Of a stretch of 64,000 bases of DNA, positions 25,200-38,187 are shown piece after piece (the stretch's first letter is position 1; each line of letters opens with the position of its first letter). Position numbers and translations under genes: made by a program. The stretch comes from Mytilus edulis (taxonomy: Eukaryota; Mollusca; Bivalvia; Mytilida; Mytilidae). The notes under the pieces were generated by a model. The model was given only the letters and a program-made list of their open reading frames with translations. It did no database searches and was not told the DNA's origin. The DNA is taken from assembly GCF_963676685.1 (NCBI RefSeq), contig NC_092346.1, forward strand, positions 29,959,133-30,023,132. Direction: 5' to 3'.

Positions 25200-26110
25200 A
25201 TTTGATATAGGGGTTCCTTGCCACTTTTTCAGGTCTTTCAGGTAGGATTCTCATTGATCATTGGACAATGTATATTTTTTTTGGATATCTCTCAGATACT
25301 ATACTAGGGCTACCTTATTTGGTGTATGGAATGATTGTAAGTTATTTTAAAATGTCCATCTAGCAGTTTTATCTGCCCTTGACTTCATTTTCATGGTTCA
25401 TTGGTGAAGGATAAGTTTTCATAATTTTATAAGAATCAGATGCTTTAAGCAATAGGTCAATTATATTTAGTGTATGAAATGATTGTAAGATGTACATGTC
25501 TGTATGTCAAGGTTCATATGACTTTTATCGTATTTTCATTGTTCATTGGTCAATGCTAAGATTTTGTGGTTGTCTCTGTTTCTCCTGTAAGGTGTATAAA
25601 ACTGTCTGGCATTGTTCATTGGACTGTGACCTCATTTTCATAGTACATTGCTAAATGTTAAGTTTATGTGATATGGTTAAACCTTCATATTACTTTCAAC
25701 ATATATTCATTGATAAGTAAAACAGGAGATATATTTAAGTGTGTGCACTCTTGTAAATAAATTGTTATTGGCTTTGAACTAAACGTCAGTAACTGGGACC
25801 ACACTCAGATGTGTATTGTGTTTTGTTAGTTGTTTTTTGTGCTATTTATTGATCTGATAAGTTAAGCCCTTTTTAATGATTTTAGTGGGGTTTTTTTTAT
25901 GTCTTGCTGTTTCACCAATGTCCCAGGTTAGGGGAAGGCTGGGCTGTGAGCCTGCAAGCATCTATTACCAAACCACTTTCTGTACATGCCTCTTCAGAGT
26001 CGGGAGCATGTTATTTTGTAGTTATGGTTTGTTACATATATCATTAAGACAGAAATCAGACAGATTGTGTTTTCATTTGAAATGTTTTACATTTTTTTCA
26101 GGTTGAAGCC
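25200..26110. repeat. Repeat cluster in unit A ('ttcattggtcaatg' and 'agtcgggagcatg' motifs)
   Basis: Contains reiterated 'tcattggt/ttcattgg' motifs, then a segment with 'aatgtcccaggttagggg' and 'cagagtcgggagcatg' that resembles a bivalve dispersed element. The whole cluster recurs at about 35240-36140 in unit B. The short ORFs over it carry no recognisable domain. Confidence 0.55.
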
Positions 26111-27057
26111 TTTTAAATCTTTTACATTTTTTATATCTTTTATATAAGATTTAGGATGTAAGAATTGGAAATAACAAGGACAAGGAATTATTAGACATTT
26201 GCTTATCAATTTCCAAGAATTAAAAATTATTTCAAACTCAAATAATTCCTTTTTTTTAGTGTAAGTCAGCATTTGTTCTGAAATTAAAAATAGTATCTCA
26301 AATTATAACACTTTAAAAAAAATCTTGTGACCTCAACCCTGTTTTAGTGTTGTGCTCCTGTACTAAACTTTCTTTGGAATGTTATCTGTATATTTTTTCT
26401 TTCTTGAAACATATTTGACTGTACTTTTACAGCTGAAGTATTAAAATTTGGTGTCTATTTACTTTAAATTTCTTGCATCAGAGCTGAGCAATTGAATAAA
26501 GAAAGCTTATGGAAGGAGGGGTATTTAGAAATCTATTTTTCTGTCAATATTCCAAGTTGCACATAGAGGCTGGACAGGTAATAATAAACTTTACACATGT
26601 GTAGAATACTATCTGAGAATGTACATAGAGGAAAAGAGTCCAAACCCTTCATCTAAGGGAGATAATCAAATTTGTGATTCAGATGTATTTTTTTGTGAGT
26701 TTACTCATAGTCAAACATGTCTAAATGGTCAGATAATCATATTTATGTACCTCATTATTGCAATATGTAATAATAGTCTCTGATAAGCTTAAATCTAGTT
26801 CTAGAATGGTACGAAGGATGGACATTAAGCAATATAATCCTGTTCCTACGTGTTATAGTAGAGATAATTGAATTTGTGATGTAGGAGATATCCTTTTGGG
26901 ATTTCACTTCTAGTTCTTATTTGACTAGCTCATTCATGCAATAAAATAATTTTATTCTAGTTCTTTGATTTTGTGGATGTTTCTCTTCTTGTACAAAATC
27001 TCCCAAAAGAACAAAAAATTATCTGTAGCCTCTAACAAGTCTTTTTCCAGTCAGTTT

Positions 27058-27321
27058 AACCACTTCTTACTTTTCATGAGCAGCACTGTTTTTAGGATCT
27101 GGTTACCCTTCAAGAGCATCATTAACCACTTCTTACTTTTCATGAGCAGCACAGTTATTAGGATATGGTTACCCTTCAAGAGCATCATTAACCACTTCTT
27201 ACTTTTCATGAGCAGCACAGTTATTAGGATATGGTTACCCTTCAAGAGCATCATTAACCACTTCTTACTTTTCATGAGCAGCACAGTTATAAGGATCTGG
27301 TTACCCTTCAAGAGCATCATA
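27058..27321. repeat. 66-bp minisatellite, four copies (unit A)
   Basis: Units at 27058-27123, 27124-27189, 27190-27255 and 27256-27321; the core is 'aaccacttcttacttttcat', 'gagcagcac', then 'ggttacccttcaagagcatc'. The period is a multiple of three and open frames run through the array on both strands. The duplicate in unit B has three copies (37093-37290). Confidence 0.95.
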
Positions 27322-28205
27322 CTATTCATCACTCTTTTCTTTTGGCTATTGTTTTATTTCTTTGACTTTGTTTTCGTTATAATGCCCTTGGTATTTTCTA
27401 TCACCTTTTCTGTTATCAGCCTGGGCAACAATTTTGATATCACATATACAGCAGAATTTGCTTATTATTCCGTAGCTCCTGCTGTCAATTCTGATTTTTG
27501 TGGCAGTTGTACTTGTGCATGTTATTTGCTTCTGGTTTGCCTTAATTTACTGTCATATTCATTATGAATTTTCTGTCTGTTTCAATGCAGTTGCCCTTTA
27601 TCTTGTTCTTGTTATTCTTCAATAATCATACAGGACTGAACTCTGAAAATGATGCTGATGTTGGAATGGTGTTTTTAATATACTGTTTAAGGTCCAGTAG
27701 CAAATATTTCATGCATATAAGGGATAATAATACATTATTATTATATGAATATGAACCATACTCTTGTGTTGAATGCCATACTTTAACCTATATTTTACTT
27801 TTTAAACATTGCGACTTGGAAGCAGTTGTCTCATTGGCACTCATAAGACATCTCCTTATTTCTATTTGTACTGGATCGTCACACTGAGCTGGATTTTTAA
27901 ATGTGCTAGAGTATAAGATTAGTCATTAGGTAGAAACATGACCTTACTGGGACATGTTATCCTGACCAGAAACCAACTAGTCTTTGCTCATATTCTTGAA
28001 TGCTGCTTAATTAGTGGAAAAGCAACAAATACTTATACATTTTTTTTTTACAAAAATGTTAAGGTTGCTACTGCAAGAATGAGATAAGCATCAATTTTTG
28101 GCCTTTTATATCGTACTATGTGATATGGGTTTTGCTCATACAGGCCATACAGTGACATATAGTTGTGAACTTCTACTTCAGTTTGTCTCATTGGAAATCA
28201 TAAAA

Positions 28206-28292
28206 TTGAAAATTGAAATGGGGAATATGTCAGAGAGACAATAACCCGACCATAGAACAGACAACAGCAGAAGGTCACCAATAGGTCTTCAA
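28206..28292 (-). repeat. SINE/MITE-like dispersed repeat, reverse (unit A)
   Basis: The sequence 'ggggaatatgtcagagagac', then 'aacagcagaaggtcaccaat', is a reverse copy of the family at 29455-29630. The equivalent in unit B is at 38188-38273, so this insertion predates the tandem duplication. Confidence 0.7.
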
Positions 28293-28874
28293 TACCACAT
28301 CTGTTTATTTTCATATTCATATTTTTCACATTCTCTGCCTTTCCTTGCAAGGACATAAAAGAACATTTGCTTATAAAACCTTTATTTCACTTATTGTACT
28401 AAATATGAGAACTAATAACCACATGTAAACATTAAACTTTACCAAAGATAGGTTTTTTCAAAAATTTGAGATAAAACTAACAACCAGTTACTATAATGCT
28501 GAATAAGTCTTTTTTTTTAAAAGCTATGCAATAACAAGAGACTCTGACCCTTTAACTGATGACATTACTTACATTTATGGTCTAAATTTATAAAATTTCA
28601 TCAAATATATGGTACAGGTCCTTTAAAAATTGAATGATTGAAATGCTGACATTTGTAAAGCAAATTCTTGCAAACAATTTATAAAATGAAACAAACTTAA
28701 CAATATGGCAAAATTTGAACTCAAAATATGATGTAAATGAAACATAAAAGAAAGCTCGTGTGCATAAAAACACTGCACATAAAATTATCAAAGAAAAAAA
28801 GCAAGCCCTTCTAAATTGATTCTTGTTAGAAAAAAAGCAATTGTTGATTAGTTTAAAAAAGCTCTTTGCATAAG

Positions 28875-29000
28875 CAAGAGTATTGTAAAAAAAAACCAGC
28901 TACACAATCGCAGCTCTTTAGTTCTCTGACATAAGAGTATTGTAAAAAGTAGCTACACAATAGTAGCTCTTTACATCTCTGATCCAAGAGTATTGTAAAT
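28875..29000. repeat. Short direct repeat, about 2.3 copies, in the duplicated PRDX5 3' region (unit A)
   Basis: The units share 'agagtattgtaaaa', 'agctacacaat' and 'gcagctcttta..tctctga', spaced about 55-65 bp. Unit B has the same array at about 38861-38990. If PRDX5 has a long 3' UTR this would be transcribed. Confidence 0.75.
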
Positions 29001-29170
29001 ATTTGCAAAAATGTATTTTGTGTGGGTTGAGTTATTTGTCTAATTGGCAGAAAAGATATTGTAAAACCTTGGTTTATTCAAAATCAAAGGTCTATGCAAA
29101 ACCATGCGTACAGATTCATGTCTATAAAAGGTAAATGTATTAATGCACTACACACAACTGTTCATTCAGA

Positions 29171-29751
29171 CTAGACTTGTTTGAGAACTTCTGGGGCGAG
29201 ACTGCAAGTTAGACCAGTTCCGTCTGGTTTAATGTTGAGTGCTGTTACTACACCATCGATCACTAACATTGAATATCTTTCAAAATAAATATAAGACATG
29301 TTCATTCTACAGGTTTATTTTAATGTTTACAAACTTAGACCATATGTTTAATTTGAATTTTGATACCTGACAATTTCAGTTTGAAAAGAACAGATGAATT
29401 GTTAGGTTTGTATGGGGTTTTTTTAAATTCAGTTCATTTATATGTTTTGGAGTAATGACGTCCATTTTCACTGAACTAGATAATATTTTTGTTTAGAGAC
29501 CAGCTGAAGTCCGCCTCCAGGTGGAGGATTTTCTTGCTGTGTTGAAGATCCATTGGTGGCCTTCTGTTTTTTTGTCTTTGGTCGTGTTGTTATCTCTTTG
29601 ACACATTCCCCATTTTCTTTCTCAAATTTATGCACCAAGTTCATGACCTTCGGATTAAATTTTAAAGGTTTTTCTTTCACATACTATATACTAACCTCTT
29701 AGATCTCTTGCTTCCTAATGGACCACTCAAATCAACTTCCAAGTCTACAGC
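29171..29751 (-). CDS. Second copy of the last two PRDX5 coding exons (unit A)
   Basis: Exon 5A (29696-29751) and exon 6A (29171-29276, TAG stop) mirror exons 5B/6B of PRDX5, exactly and nearly 10 kb upstream on that strand. Both are open, phase-compatible with exon 4, and have GT-AG sites (donor GAG|GTTAGT; acceptor TGAAAG, weaker than TGTCAG in 6B). Exon 5A encodes AVDLEVDLSGPLGSKRSKR; exon 6A encodes YSMLVIDGVVT and TCSLAPEVLKQV, keeping the resolving cysteine. Relative to 6B, exon 6A has V to L, N to I and E to K (NIKPDG instead of NIEPDG), which depart from the usual family pattern. Exon 5A keeps a basic residue where 5B has Met. It could be an alternative 3' end or a decaying leftover; the sequence alone does not decide. 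Confidence 0.7.
29455..29635 (+). repeat. SINE/MITE-like dispersed repeat, forward (unit A)
   Basis: Contains 'gtccattttcactgaact', 'gaccagctgaagtccgcctc', 'tccattggtggccttctg' and 'ctctttgacacattcccc'. It lies in the intron between exons 5A and 6A. The equivalent at 39440-39635 shows that it was present before the duplication. Confidence 0.75.
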
Positions 29752-30474
29752 CTGAAAAACAAAGATGTTATATTCAATCACATGATAACTTCTAATGATT
29801 TCATTGGACAGAACATAGTTCCATAACAGTCTTCACCACTAGCCACTAGTATGATGCCCCAGACAATAAGTATTTGCCAAAAAATTGACAAATAATAAAA
29901 ATGATGGAAGATAGGTCTTTGGACTAGTATTTGGAAAACTGAATGCAAAAGAAAGAGGGACGAAAGATACCAAAGGGACAGTCAAACTGCCATACTGACT
30001 GAAGAGTTGTAATAGCTAATAATTCATTAAAAAGAATTTGATATTTTTTTCTATAGTAAATATACAACAATCACAATTATAAGTTGATATAAAAAATCTT
30101 TTGATTGATTGTTGGTGCTAAATTAATCCCCAATAGGACTCTAGGCCAAATCTTGGCTTAAGTTTTCATTGGTGGAGGAAACATAAGTGCCTGAAGAGAA
30201 TCATAGACATTCAGAAAGAAAACTGGCAATCCTAGTCAAATATGACTAGAAACAAGCACACCTCATCTTAGCCAGGCAAGGGTTATGATGTAGACCCCTC
30301 CTCTCAACAAGAGAAAGGGACTGGATCATAACCCTTGGCTAGCAAAATATGAGAACACCTGCAACAGCAGTGTGGAAACTCCCAACCTCAGTGATAACTG
30401 TAGATTGACTGATAACATGGCTAAGAACACATCTCCATAAATTTCTAAATTCACAGTTCTTTAAAAAAATATAA

Positions 30475-30643
30475 TTACAGCCGATTCTATTGAGTGTGTA
30501 GGCAAAGGTTAAATCTTTGGTTAGCAGGCATGCTAGCAGAACCATGGCGTTTACCTGACCTAACAATGACTTCACTGATCAGCTAACAACAAGCTAACCA
30601 AACATATCACATTTGGCTACACACTCAGTGGAATCAGCTGTAA
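30475..30643. mobile_element. Long-inverted-repeat element, copy 2
   Basis: Same family as 2477-2755: ends TTACAGCCGATTCTATTG and CAGTGGAATCAGCTGTAA, with arms including 'ttggttagc' and 'gctaaccaa'. It is in unit A; a comparable intact copy was not seen in the corresponding part of unit B (about 40.44-40.55 kb), suggesting insertion after the duplication or deletion from B. Confidence 0.7.
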
Positions 30644-31188
30644 ATGCACTTTTTCTTGCAGTGTTTCAGCTTATGCTATGTAAAAGGACACATCCCAAAT
30701 GTGAATCTTTTATTGCTACATGATTTCAAGCTTATGAATAATTTTGAAAATCTTTTAAAAACCATTTGAACTAATCATGATTTTAAAATAAAAAGATATA
30801 TATTCTTAAAAAAAAGTTAAAAACCCGCTATTCAAAATAATACCCTATTGTGTCAAACTATCAATCCTTATGTGATCAAACAAAAATAAAACCTAAATAT
30901 CCTCCTGATTGAAAAGGAAATTGAAATTAAACTGATACTGTATATAACATTTCTTTCGTTACTATATTTAGAAAATAAAGATAAAGAGGAAGTGACTATT
31001 AACATAAGTACTGACAAGACTGATCATTTTAAATGTCACGATTGTGTTAATCCTCTAAATTTTATGTAATACTTGCAACTGGACATTTAACAGTTCATAT
31101 ATCAATTCATCTAACATAAAAGTGTAAATCTTATATAAAAGAGAGTGAGAATGTAAAAAAAAATGCCCTTGACCGGAATTGTTTATAT

Positions 31189-31326
31189 CAGAGGCGGATT
31201 TAGGGGGGGGGCAGGGGAAAAAAATTGGTTGCTTATATAGGGAATCACTGAAGTGTGCCTGGAGCGGGCCCCCTCTAAGGTCAGTCAGTGTGCCCCCACT
31301 TATGAAAATTTCTGGATCCGCCACTG
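31189..31326. mobile_element. Short inverted-repeat element with 5-bp target duplication
   Basis: Ends CAGAGGCGGATTTAGGG and CTGGATCCGCCACTG are inverted, the core is G/C-rich (aggggggggc, gcgggccccct), and TATAT flanks both sides (31184-31188 and 31327-31331). A 'gaggcggat..atccgcc' MITE type is widespread in animal genomes. Unit B lacks a recognisable copy at the matching place, so it probably inserted after the duplication. Confidence 0.85.
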
Positions 31327-32319
31327 TATATGGTTTATGCATAGACATTTTAGAAGTCCAAAGTCCATCTCCTAACTTACTGCAGGGTCCCCATTCATCA
31401 AGATCATGGGTAATATTGCTTATGCGCACCTAAAAACATACATAATATTTCATCTCCTAATAAGAAAGAGAAAATTGGAATCAATTATCATTTTCGTAAG
31501 CTTTAAAAGTAAAATTGCATAAATATTAAAACTTGGAAAATGTACCAGAGCTATGAAATTATTTATGAATCACAGAATACATTTTTAGAAGGGAACTTCC
31601 TGGAGCTTTTGTGGAGATAACTTGTTAAAATACATGTGAAATTCAGGGGAATTAATCAAACTGGATTTGACTAAAATGCAACTAGTTATCCCAGTATTCT
31701 GTAAAATATCAGGAAAAAATAAATAAATAAATCCTAACTTTTTTCTTTATTTTTTCTTAAAGTGTTTGACCACAGTAATCTCATCCTCAAAATTCATCAA
31801 GTCTAAAACCAAATTTCTTGTACAATCTTTATAAAATAACAGTATTTGTTTCTCCAAATATCTAACAAAAAAAAACCAAAAAAAAAAACCAAGTAGATAC
31901 CCTATATTTTAGAAATTTTAATTTTTTACTTTTTTCTAAATTTATCATTTAGAATGTCTATTTTGGATGTAAAGGCATTTAAAATGTGAATAAGGACACA
32001 GCATCAATTTAAAAACATAGTGAGCCAAAATGCATTGAAAATACAAAACAGGAGCAAATATTTCAAACCAATCATGAGATATTTAAATAATTGCATTTAG
32101 AATCAATATTCCCAAGGTATCAATCAATTTGAATATACAAATGAAGTCATTCACAAATGTAAATTAGCTGTAACCATGGTAACAAAATGATCAAAATTAA
32201 CAAATGTCATGAAAAAGTACAAAATCTGTGTCTGGGTTACATGCATCCTAAAGATTATACTAAGTTTACAGGTATTTGAAAATAACAAAAGGTACTGTTA
32301 AATTGTTGAACCTTTGATT

Positions 32320-32480
32320 GATTGATATAAAAATAAGATGGCTGATGCAGAATGATTGCTAATGAGATCACTATTAACAAGAGATCAAATGACACAGAAG
32401 ATAAGCAACTATAGGTGACTGCTAGGCCTTCAACAATTACCAAAACCTATACCCAATGGCAAGCTATATATTTAAAGATC
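32320..32480 (+). repeat. Degenerate 'gatgtggtatga' family copy
   Basis: The segment 'aagatggctgatgcagaatg' with 'aactataggtgactgctagg' looks like a diverged member of the family at 33018. The match in unit B is at about 42160-42310. Confidence 0.45.
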
Positions 32481-33017
32481 CGACATGGCAATTGAAAGCT
32501 ATTCAAATGAGAAAATAGCAGTCAGACTTAAAATAAAATACAAGTTTACAGCGAAAAACAAATATGATATATACAGCAACAATCAACAACAAACGAATTT
32601 GGAAGACTGCATGTCCTCTTAGTGCAAAAGATATTTATTGAATTCAGCATAACGTGTCAAAACGTCTACACACGTAATGGCCAAACAGTGCTTATGAATT
32701 GACATTACAAAGTAATCAATTTGATTTTGATAAGTTTCAGTTGTAGCAACATACTAAACTAAAAAAAACACCTATGCTGAAAATAATCCTGAAATATTGA
32801 TTTTGAATTTCCCCATGTCATCATGTAATTTATCATCTTTATTAATAATCTTTGATAAAGATTACAAGATCATTTCTAAATCAAATCTTTAACAGTCTTC
32901 TGCCCTTTTTAACAATTTCATTTCCAATTTTTTCCTGAAAAATTCTACCAAAAAAAAGAAGCTTTGGTAAGTGAATACAGTAGCAAATGCACGAAAAATT
33001 CATCCTTCTCTTCATAT

Positions 33018-33130
33018 AAAAAAAGAAGATGTGGTATGATTTGCCAATGAAATAACTCTCCATAAGAGACCAAAATAACACAGAAATTAACAACTATAGG
33101 TCACCCTACAGCCTTCAACAATGAGCAAAT
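33018..33130 (+). repeat. Dispersed mussel-type repeat ('agatgtggtatga' family)
   Basis: The copy reads 'agaagatgtggtatgatttg', 'ccaatgaaataactctcc', 'acaactataggtcaccc' and 'ccttcaacaatgagcaaa'. Confidence 0.65.
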
Positions 33131-34194
33131 CCCATACCACATAGTCAATTATAAAAGTACCCAAAATGACAATGTAGAACAATTCAAACGAGAAAACTTA
33201 TGGCCTCATTTATGTTCACACTTATGTTTCCATGGAACCAAATTGTCAAAGACTAAAATCTGTAATTGTATGAAGTCAGAGAATATAAACTAGTAGTTTT
33301 TATTTGATTGAAAAATCAAGGTACTTTAAAGCAACCAATATTACAATTGATTATTTATTTCATGTCAATCATTTACCATGGTGATATAAATCTACAAGTA
33401 CTAAGCAAATAAAATGCAAGTACAGAAGTATATTATCCTTCTTGGGAGAACATTTTCGCGAATCATGATGACTTATGCCAACTGTACCCACTTCAACATG
33501 GAAATTCAAATATGAACAAAATATATAACTTTAGTCAACTCAAGTAGGAATTTCGTTTTTTAAACCACAAAAAAGTATTTTCATGTGTGTAAGGTTATCT
33601 GGTGTACCCCTTACTACATGTTTTTTCTATAATCTAATAAGGATGTGAGAAAGCATTTATGTAGCATTTATGTAGTTGCTCAGACTATAACATTAAAATA
33701 AAACAAAAAACTACCGGTATATTCAATTGAAGTAGGCATGATGTTTTTTAAAGACCACAAAATAGTACATTCGAGTGTAAGGTTATCTGGTGTACCCCTT
33801 ACTACATTATTTTTCTTTTTATCTTATAAGGATGTTGTAATTTAGCATATATGCATTTGGCTAGACTATAATAGTTTTTAAACAGGCTAATAAATTAACA
33901 ATCAAACTGTTTCTAATCAAAATAAATCTGTATCAATAAAAACAATTTTGCATTTCGCAAGTTATTTGTTTGTTTTTATTCTTATTATTAATGTATGCAT
34001 GTATTATGGTATATCAATGTCCGTCTTTTAGTGTCAGTGTGTTTGACAAATTTGTTTTTACCAATTCTCATGAAATTTCATCACAACAATAGGATTGCTG
34101 GAAGAAAACTCCCTTTCGATTTGTAGTTCCACAGTGACCGGATTTTAAACGTTTGAATTAAGCAATTTTTCTCATATTTGAAAATAAATCTAGA

Positions 34195-34350
34195 ATAAAT
34201 AAAGGCAACAGTAGTATACCACTGTTCGAAACTCATAAATCCATGGACAAAAAAAACAAAATCGGGGTAACAAACTAAAACTGAGGGAAACGCATTAAAT
34301 ATAAGAGCAGAACAACGACACAACATTAAAATGTAACACACATTTATAAT
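34195..34350. mobile_element. Dispersed element inserted in unit B only
   Basis: The sequence 'ggcaacagtagtataccact', 'gttcgaaactcataaatcc', 'aaactgagggaaacgcatt' and 'gagcagaacaacgacacaac' interrupts the block that runs 'ctagaacgccttgattaat' in unit A (about 21897). From memory, this is a very common mussel repeat. Because unit A lacks it, insertion followed the duplication. Confidence 0.8.
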
Positions 34351-37092
34351 GCCTGGATTAATCTGCCCAACAATTGACACTATTGTTTTAGTTGATGAAA
34401 GGAAGTTTTTTTGCAATAATTTTAATTTTCATGATTTATTGTTCCAGATTCACAGAACTTTAATGGTCAGATTTAGGTAAAACTTTCATACTTAGTACTT
34501 TAACATGAGTTTTTTTTGATAGATTTACTCAAAACTTTACATAATTGTTGGAATGGGTGACCCAAACACAACATCTGATTATAAATAGATCCAATAAGTC
34601 ATTCCAGAGTTTATGGGACTTTGACTGTATGGATAAATAAAAGGCAGTTTTAAATATCTTGCACTAGCTCTAGTATGCTACTTATTTGGCCATAGATTTA
34701 TATACAACACATCTAAAATTTTAGATCCTTTAGATAGACGTATTCTGAAAGTTTACCAATTTAACCCTGTAATTAAATCTTTGGATATTTTTTTTCTATG
34801 TAAAAATGTTGATCAATAAATTAAAAAATTGCTAGATATTGCTATACAGCAAAACAAAATCACAGTCCCTACAATATAGATCCTATAATTTGACATTGCA
34901 CACTACAATTTTTTTTCAGTCTCTGTTGATGATGTCTTCATACTAAATCCATTGAATGTGTACCAATTGATATTTTAGTCTTATACATGTTTGTTGTCTT
35001 GCCAGAATACAAGATTTAATGATTACAATACAAAGGCGGTGTTGGAATGAACTATTTTGCAGAAAGCTTTATATATTTCATCAGGTTACTAGGAGACCTG
35101 AATTATGCATACCTTGTTTACAGATAACGTATGTTACGAAGTTTCTTTCTCTCCATTGTCAACCTCATTAGGGACTGAAATTAAGTTTTCTCGTCAATTA
35201 AAAACAAATTCACTGATTATGAGTAATAGGATAATTATATTTGATATAGGGGTTCCTTGCCACTTTTTCAGGTCTTTCAGGTATGATTCTCATGGATCAT
35301 TGGACAATGTATATTTTTTTTGGATATCTCAGATACTATACTAGGGCTACTATATTTGGTGTATGGAATGATTGTAAGTTAATAAAATGTTCATCTAGCA
35401 GTTTTATCTGACCTTGACTTCATTTTCATGGTTCATTGGTGAAGGATAAGTTTTCATAATTTTGTAAGAATCAGATGCTTTAAGCAATAGGTCAATTATA
35501 TTTAGTGTATGAAATGATTGTAAGATGTACATGTCTGTGTGTCAAGGTTCATATGACTTTTATCGTATTTTCATGGTTCATTGGTCAATGCTAAGATTTT
35601 GTGGTTTGCTCTGTTTCTCCTGTAAGGTGTATAAAACTGACTGGCATTGTTCATTTGACTTTGACCTCATTTTCATAGAACATTGCTACATGTTCAGAGT
35701 TTATGTGATATGGTTAAACCTTCATATTACTTTCAACATATATTCATTGATAAGTAAAACAGGAGATATATTTAAGTGTGTGCACTCTTAAAATAAATTG
35801 TTATTGGCTTTGAACTAAACGTCAGTAACTGGGACCACACTCAGATGTGTATTGTGTTTTGTTAGTTGTTTTTGTGCTATTTATTGATCTGATAAGTTAA
35901 GCCCTTTTTAATGATTTTAGTGGTGTTTTTTTATGTCTTGCTGTTTCACCAATGTCCCAGGTTAGGGGAAGGCTGGGCTGTGAGCCTGCAAGCATTTATT
36001 ACCAAACCACTTTCTGTACATGCCTTTTCAGAGTCGGGAGCATGTTATTTTGTAGTTATGGTTTGTTACATATATCATTTAGACAGAAATCAGACAGATT
36101 GTGTTTTCATTTGAAATGTTATACATTTTTTTCAGGTTGAAGCCTTTTAAATCTTTTACATTTTTTATATCTTTTATATAAGATTTAGGATGTAAGAAAT
36201 GGAAATAACAAGGACAAGGAATTATTAGACATTTGCTTATCAATTTCCAAGAATTAAAAATGATTTCAAACTCAAATAATTCCTTTTTTTTAGTGTAAGT
36301 CAGCATTTGTTCTGAAATTAAAAATAGTATCTCAAATTATAACACTTTAAAAAAAAATCTTGTGAGCTCAACCCTGTTTTTAGTGTTGTGCTCCTGTACT
36401 AAACTTTCTTTGGAATGTTATCTGTATAATTTTTTTTCTTGAAACATATTTGACTGTCCTTTTATAGCTGAAGTATTAAAATTTGGTGTCTATTTACTTT
36501 AAATTTCTTGCATCCGAGCTGAGTAATTGAATTAAGAGAGCTTATGGAAGGAGGGGTATTTAGAAATCTATTTTTCTGTCAATATGCCAAGTTGCACATA
36601 GAGGCTGGACAGGTAATAATAAACTTTACACATGTGTAGAATACTATCTGAGAATGTACATAGAGGAAAAGAGTCCAAACCCTTCATCTAAGGGAGATAA
36701 TCAAATTTGTGATTCAGATGTATTTTTTTGTGAGTTTACTCATAGTCAAACATGTCTAAGTGGTCAGATAATCATATTTATGTACCTCATTATTGCAATA
36801 TGTAATAATAGTCTCTGATAAGCTTAAATCTAGTTCTAGAATGGTACGAAGGATGGACATTAAGCAATATAATCCTGTTCCTACGTGTTATAGTAGAGAT
36901 AATTGAATTTGTGATGTAGGGGTATCCTTTTGTGATTTCACTTCTAGTTCTTATTTGACTAGCTCATTCATGCAATAAAATAATTTTTATTCTAGTTCTT
37001 TGATTTTGTGGGTGTTTCTCTTCTTGTACAAAATCTCCCAAAAGAACAAAAAAATATCTGTAGCCTCTAACAAGTCTTTTTCCAGTCAGTTT

Positions 37093-37290
37093 AACTACTT
37101 CTTACTTTTCATGATCAGGACTGTTTTTAGGATCTGGTTACCCTTCAAGAGCATCATTAACCACTTTTTACTTTTCATGAGCAGCACTGTTATTAGGATC
37201 TGGTTACCCTTCAAGAGCATCATTAACCACTTCTTACTTTTCATGAGCAGCACAGTTATAAAGATCTGGTTACCCTTCAAGAGCATCATG
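37093..37290. repeat. 66-bp minisatellite, three copies (unit B)
   Basis: Units at 37093-37158, 37159-37224 and 37225-37290, orthologous by position to the four-copy array at 27058-27321. Copy number changed by exactly one unit after the duplication. Confidence 0.95.
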
Positions 37291-38187
37291 CTATTCATCA
37301 TTCTTTATTTTTGGCTATTGTTTTATTTCTTTGACTTTGTTTTTGTTATAATGCCCTTGGTATTTTCTATCACCTTTTCTGTTATCAGCGTGTGCAACAA
37401 TTTTGATGTCACATATACAGAAGAATTTGCTTATTATTCCGTAGCTCCTGCTGTCAATTCTGATTTTTGTGGCAGTTGTACTTGTGTATGCTATTTGCTT
37501 CTGATTTGCCTTAATTTACTGTCATATTCATTATGAATTTTTTGTCTGTATCAATGTAGTTGGCCTTTATCTTGTTCTTGTTATTCTTCAATAATCATAC
37601 AGGACTGAACTCTGAAAATGATGCTGATGTTGTGTTTTTAATATACTGTTTAAGGTCCAGTAGCAAATATTTCATGCATATAAGGGATAATAATACGTTA
37701 TTATTATATGCATATGAACAATACTCTTGTGTTGAAGGCCATACTTTAACCTATAATTTACTTTTAAAACATTGTGACTTGGAAGCAGTTGTCTCATTGG
37801 CACTCATAAGACATCTCCTTATTTCTATTTGTACTGGATCATCACACTGAGCTGGATTTTTAAATGTGCTAGAGTATAAGATTAGTCATTAGGTAGAAAC
37901 ATGACCTTACTGGGACATGCTATCCTGACCAGAAACCAACTAGTCTTTGCTCATATTCTTGAATGCTGCTTAATTAGTGGAAAAGCAGCAAATACTTATA
38001 CATTATTTTTTTTTTACAAAAATGTTAAGATTGCTACTGCAAGAATGAGATAAGCATCAATTTTTGGCCTTTTATATCGTACTATGTGATATGGGTTTTG
38101 CTCATACAGGTCATATAGTTGTGAACTTCTACTTAAATTTGTCTCTAGTGGACATTTGTCTCATTGGAAATCATAAAATTGAAAATG

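Larger units (their letters stand above)
21693..33960. repeat. Tandem duplication, unit A (about 12.3 kb)
   Basis: The segment aligns in direct orientation with 33980-43786. Anchors: 'ttaatgtatgcatgtatta' at 21701 and 33988; 'aactttacataattgttgg' at about 24479 and 34534; the 66-bp minisatellites; and PRDX5 terminal exons at 29171-29751 versus 39156-39751. Over most of its length identity looks high, with small indels, and falls off toward the right end. Unit A is longer mainly because of an extra block at about 22075-24465 that unit B lacks. Boundaries are by eye, with an error of tens of bases or more. Confidence 0.85.

Noticed and set aside
29468..29680. 70-codon minus-strand ORF in the exon 5A/6A intron
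   Set aside because: It is the reverse strand of the dispersed repeat at 29455-29635.
31055..31433. Overlapping ORFs on both strands with 'GSATV' / 'SASDINN'
   Set aside because: They run through the inverted-repeat element at 31189-31326; this type of element often yields spurious ORFs.
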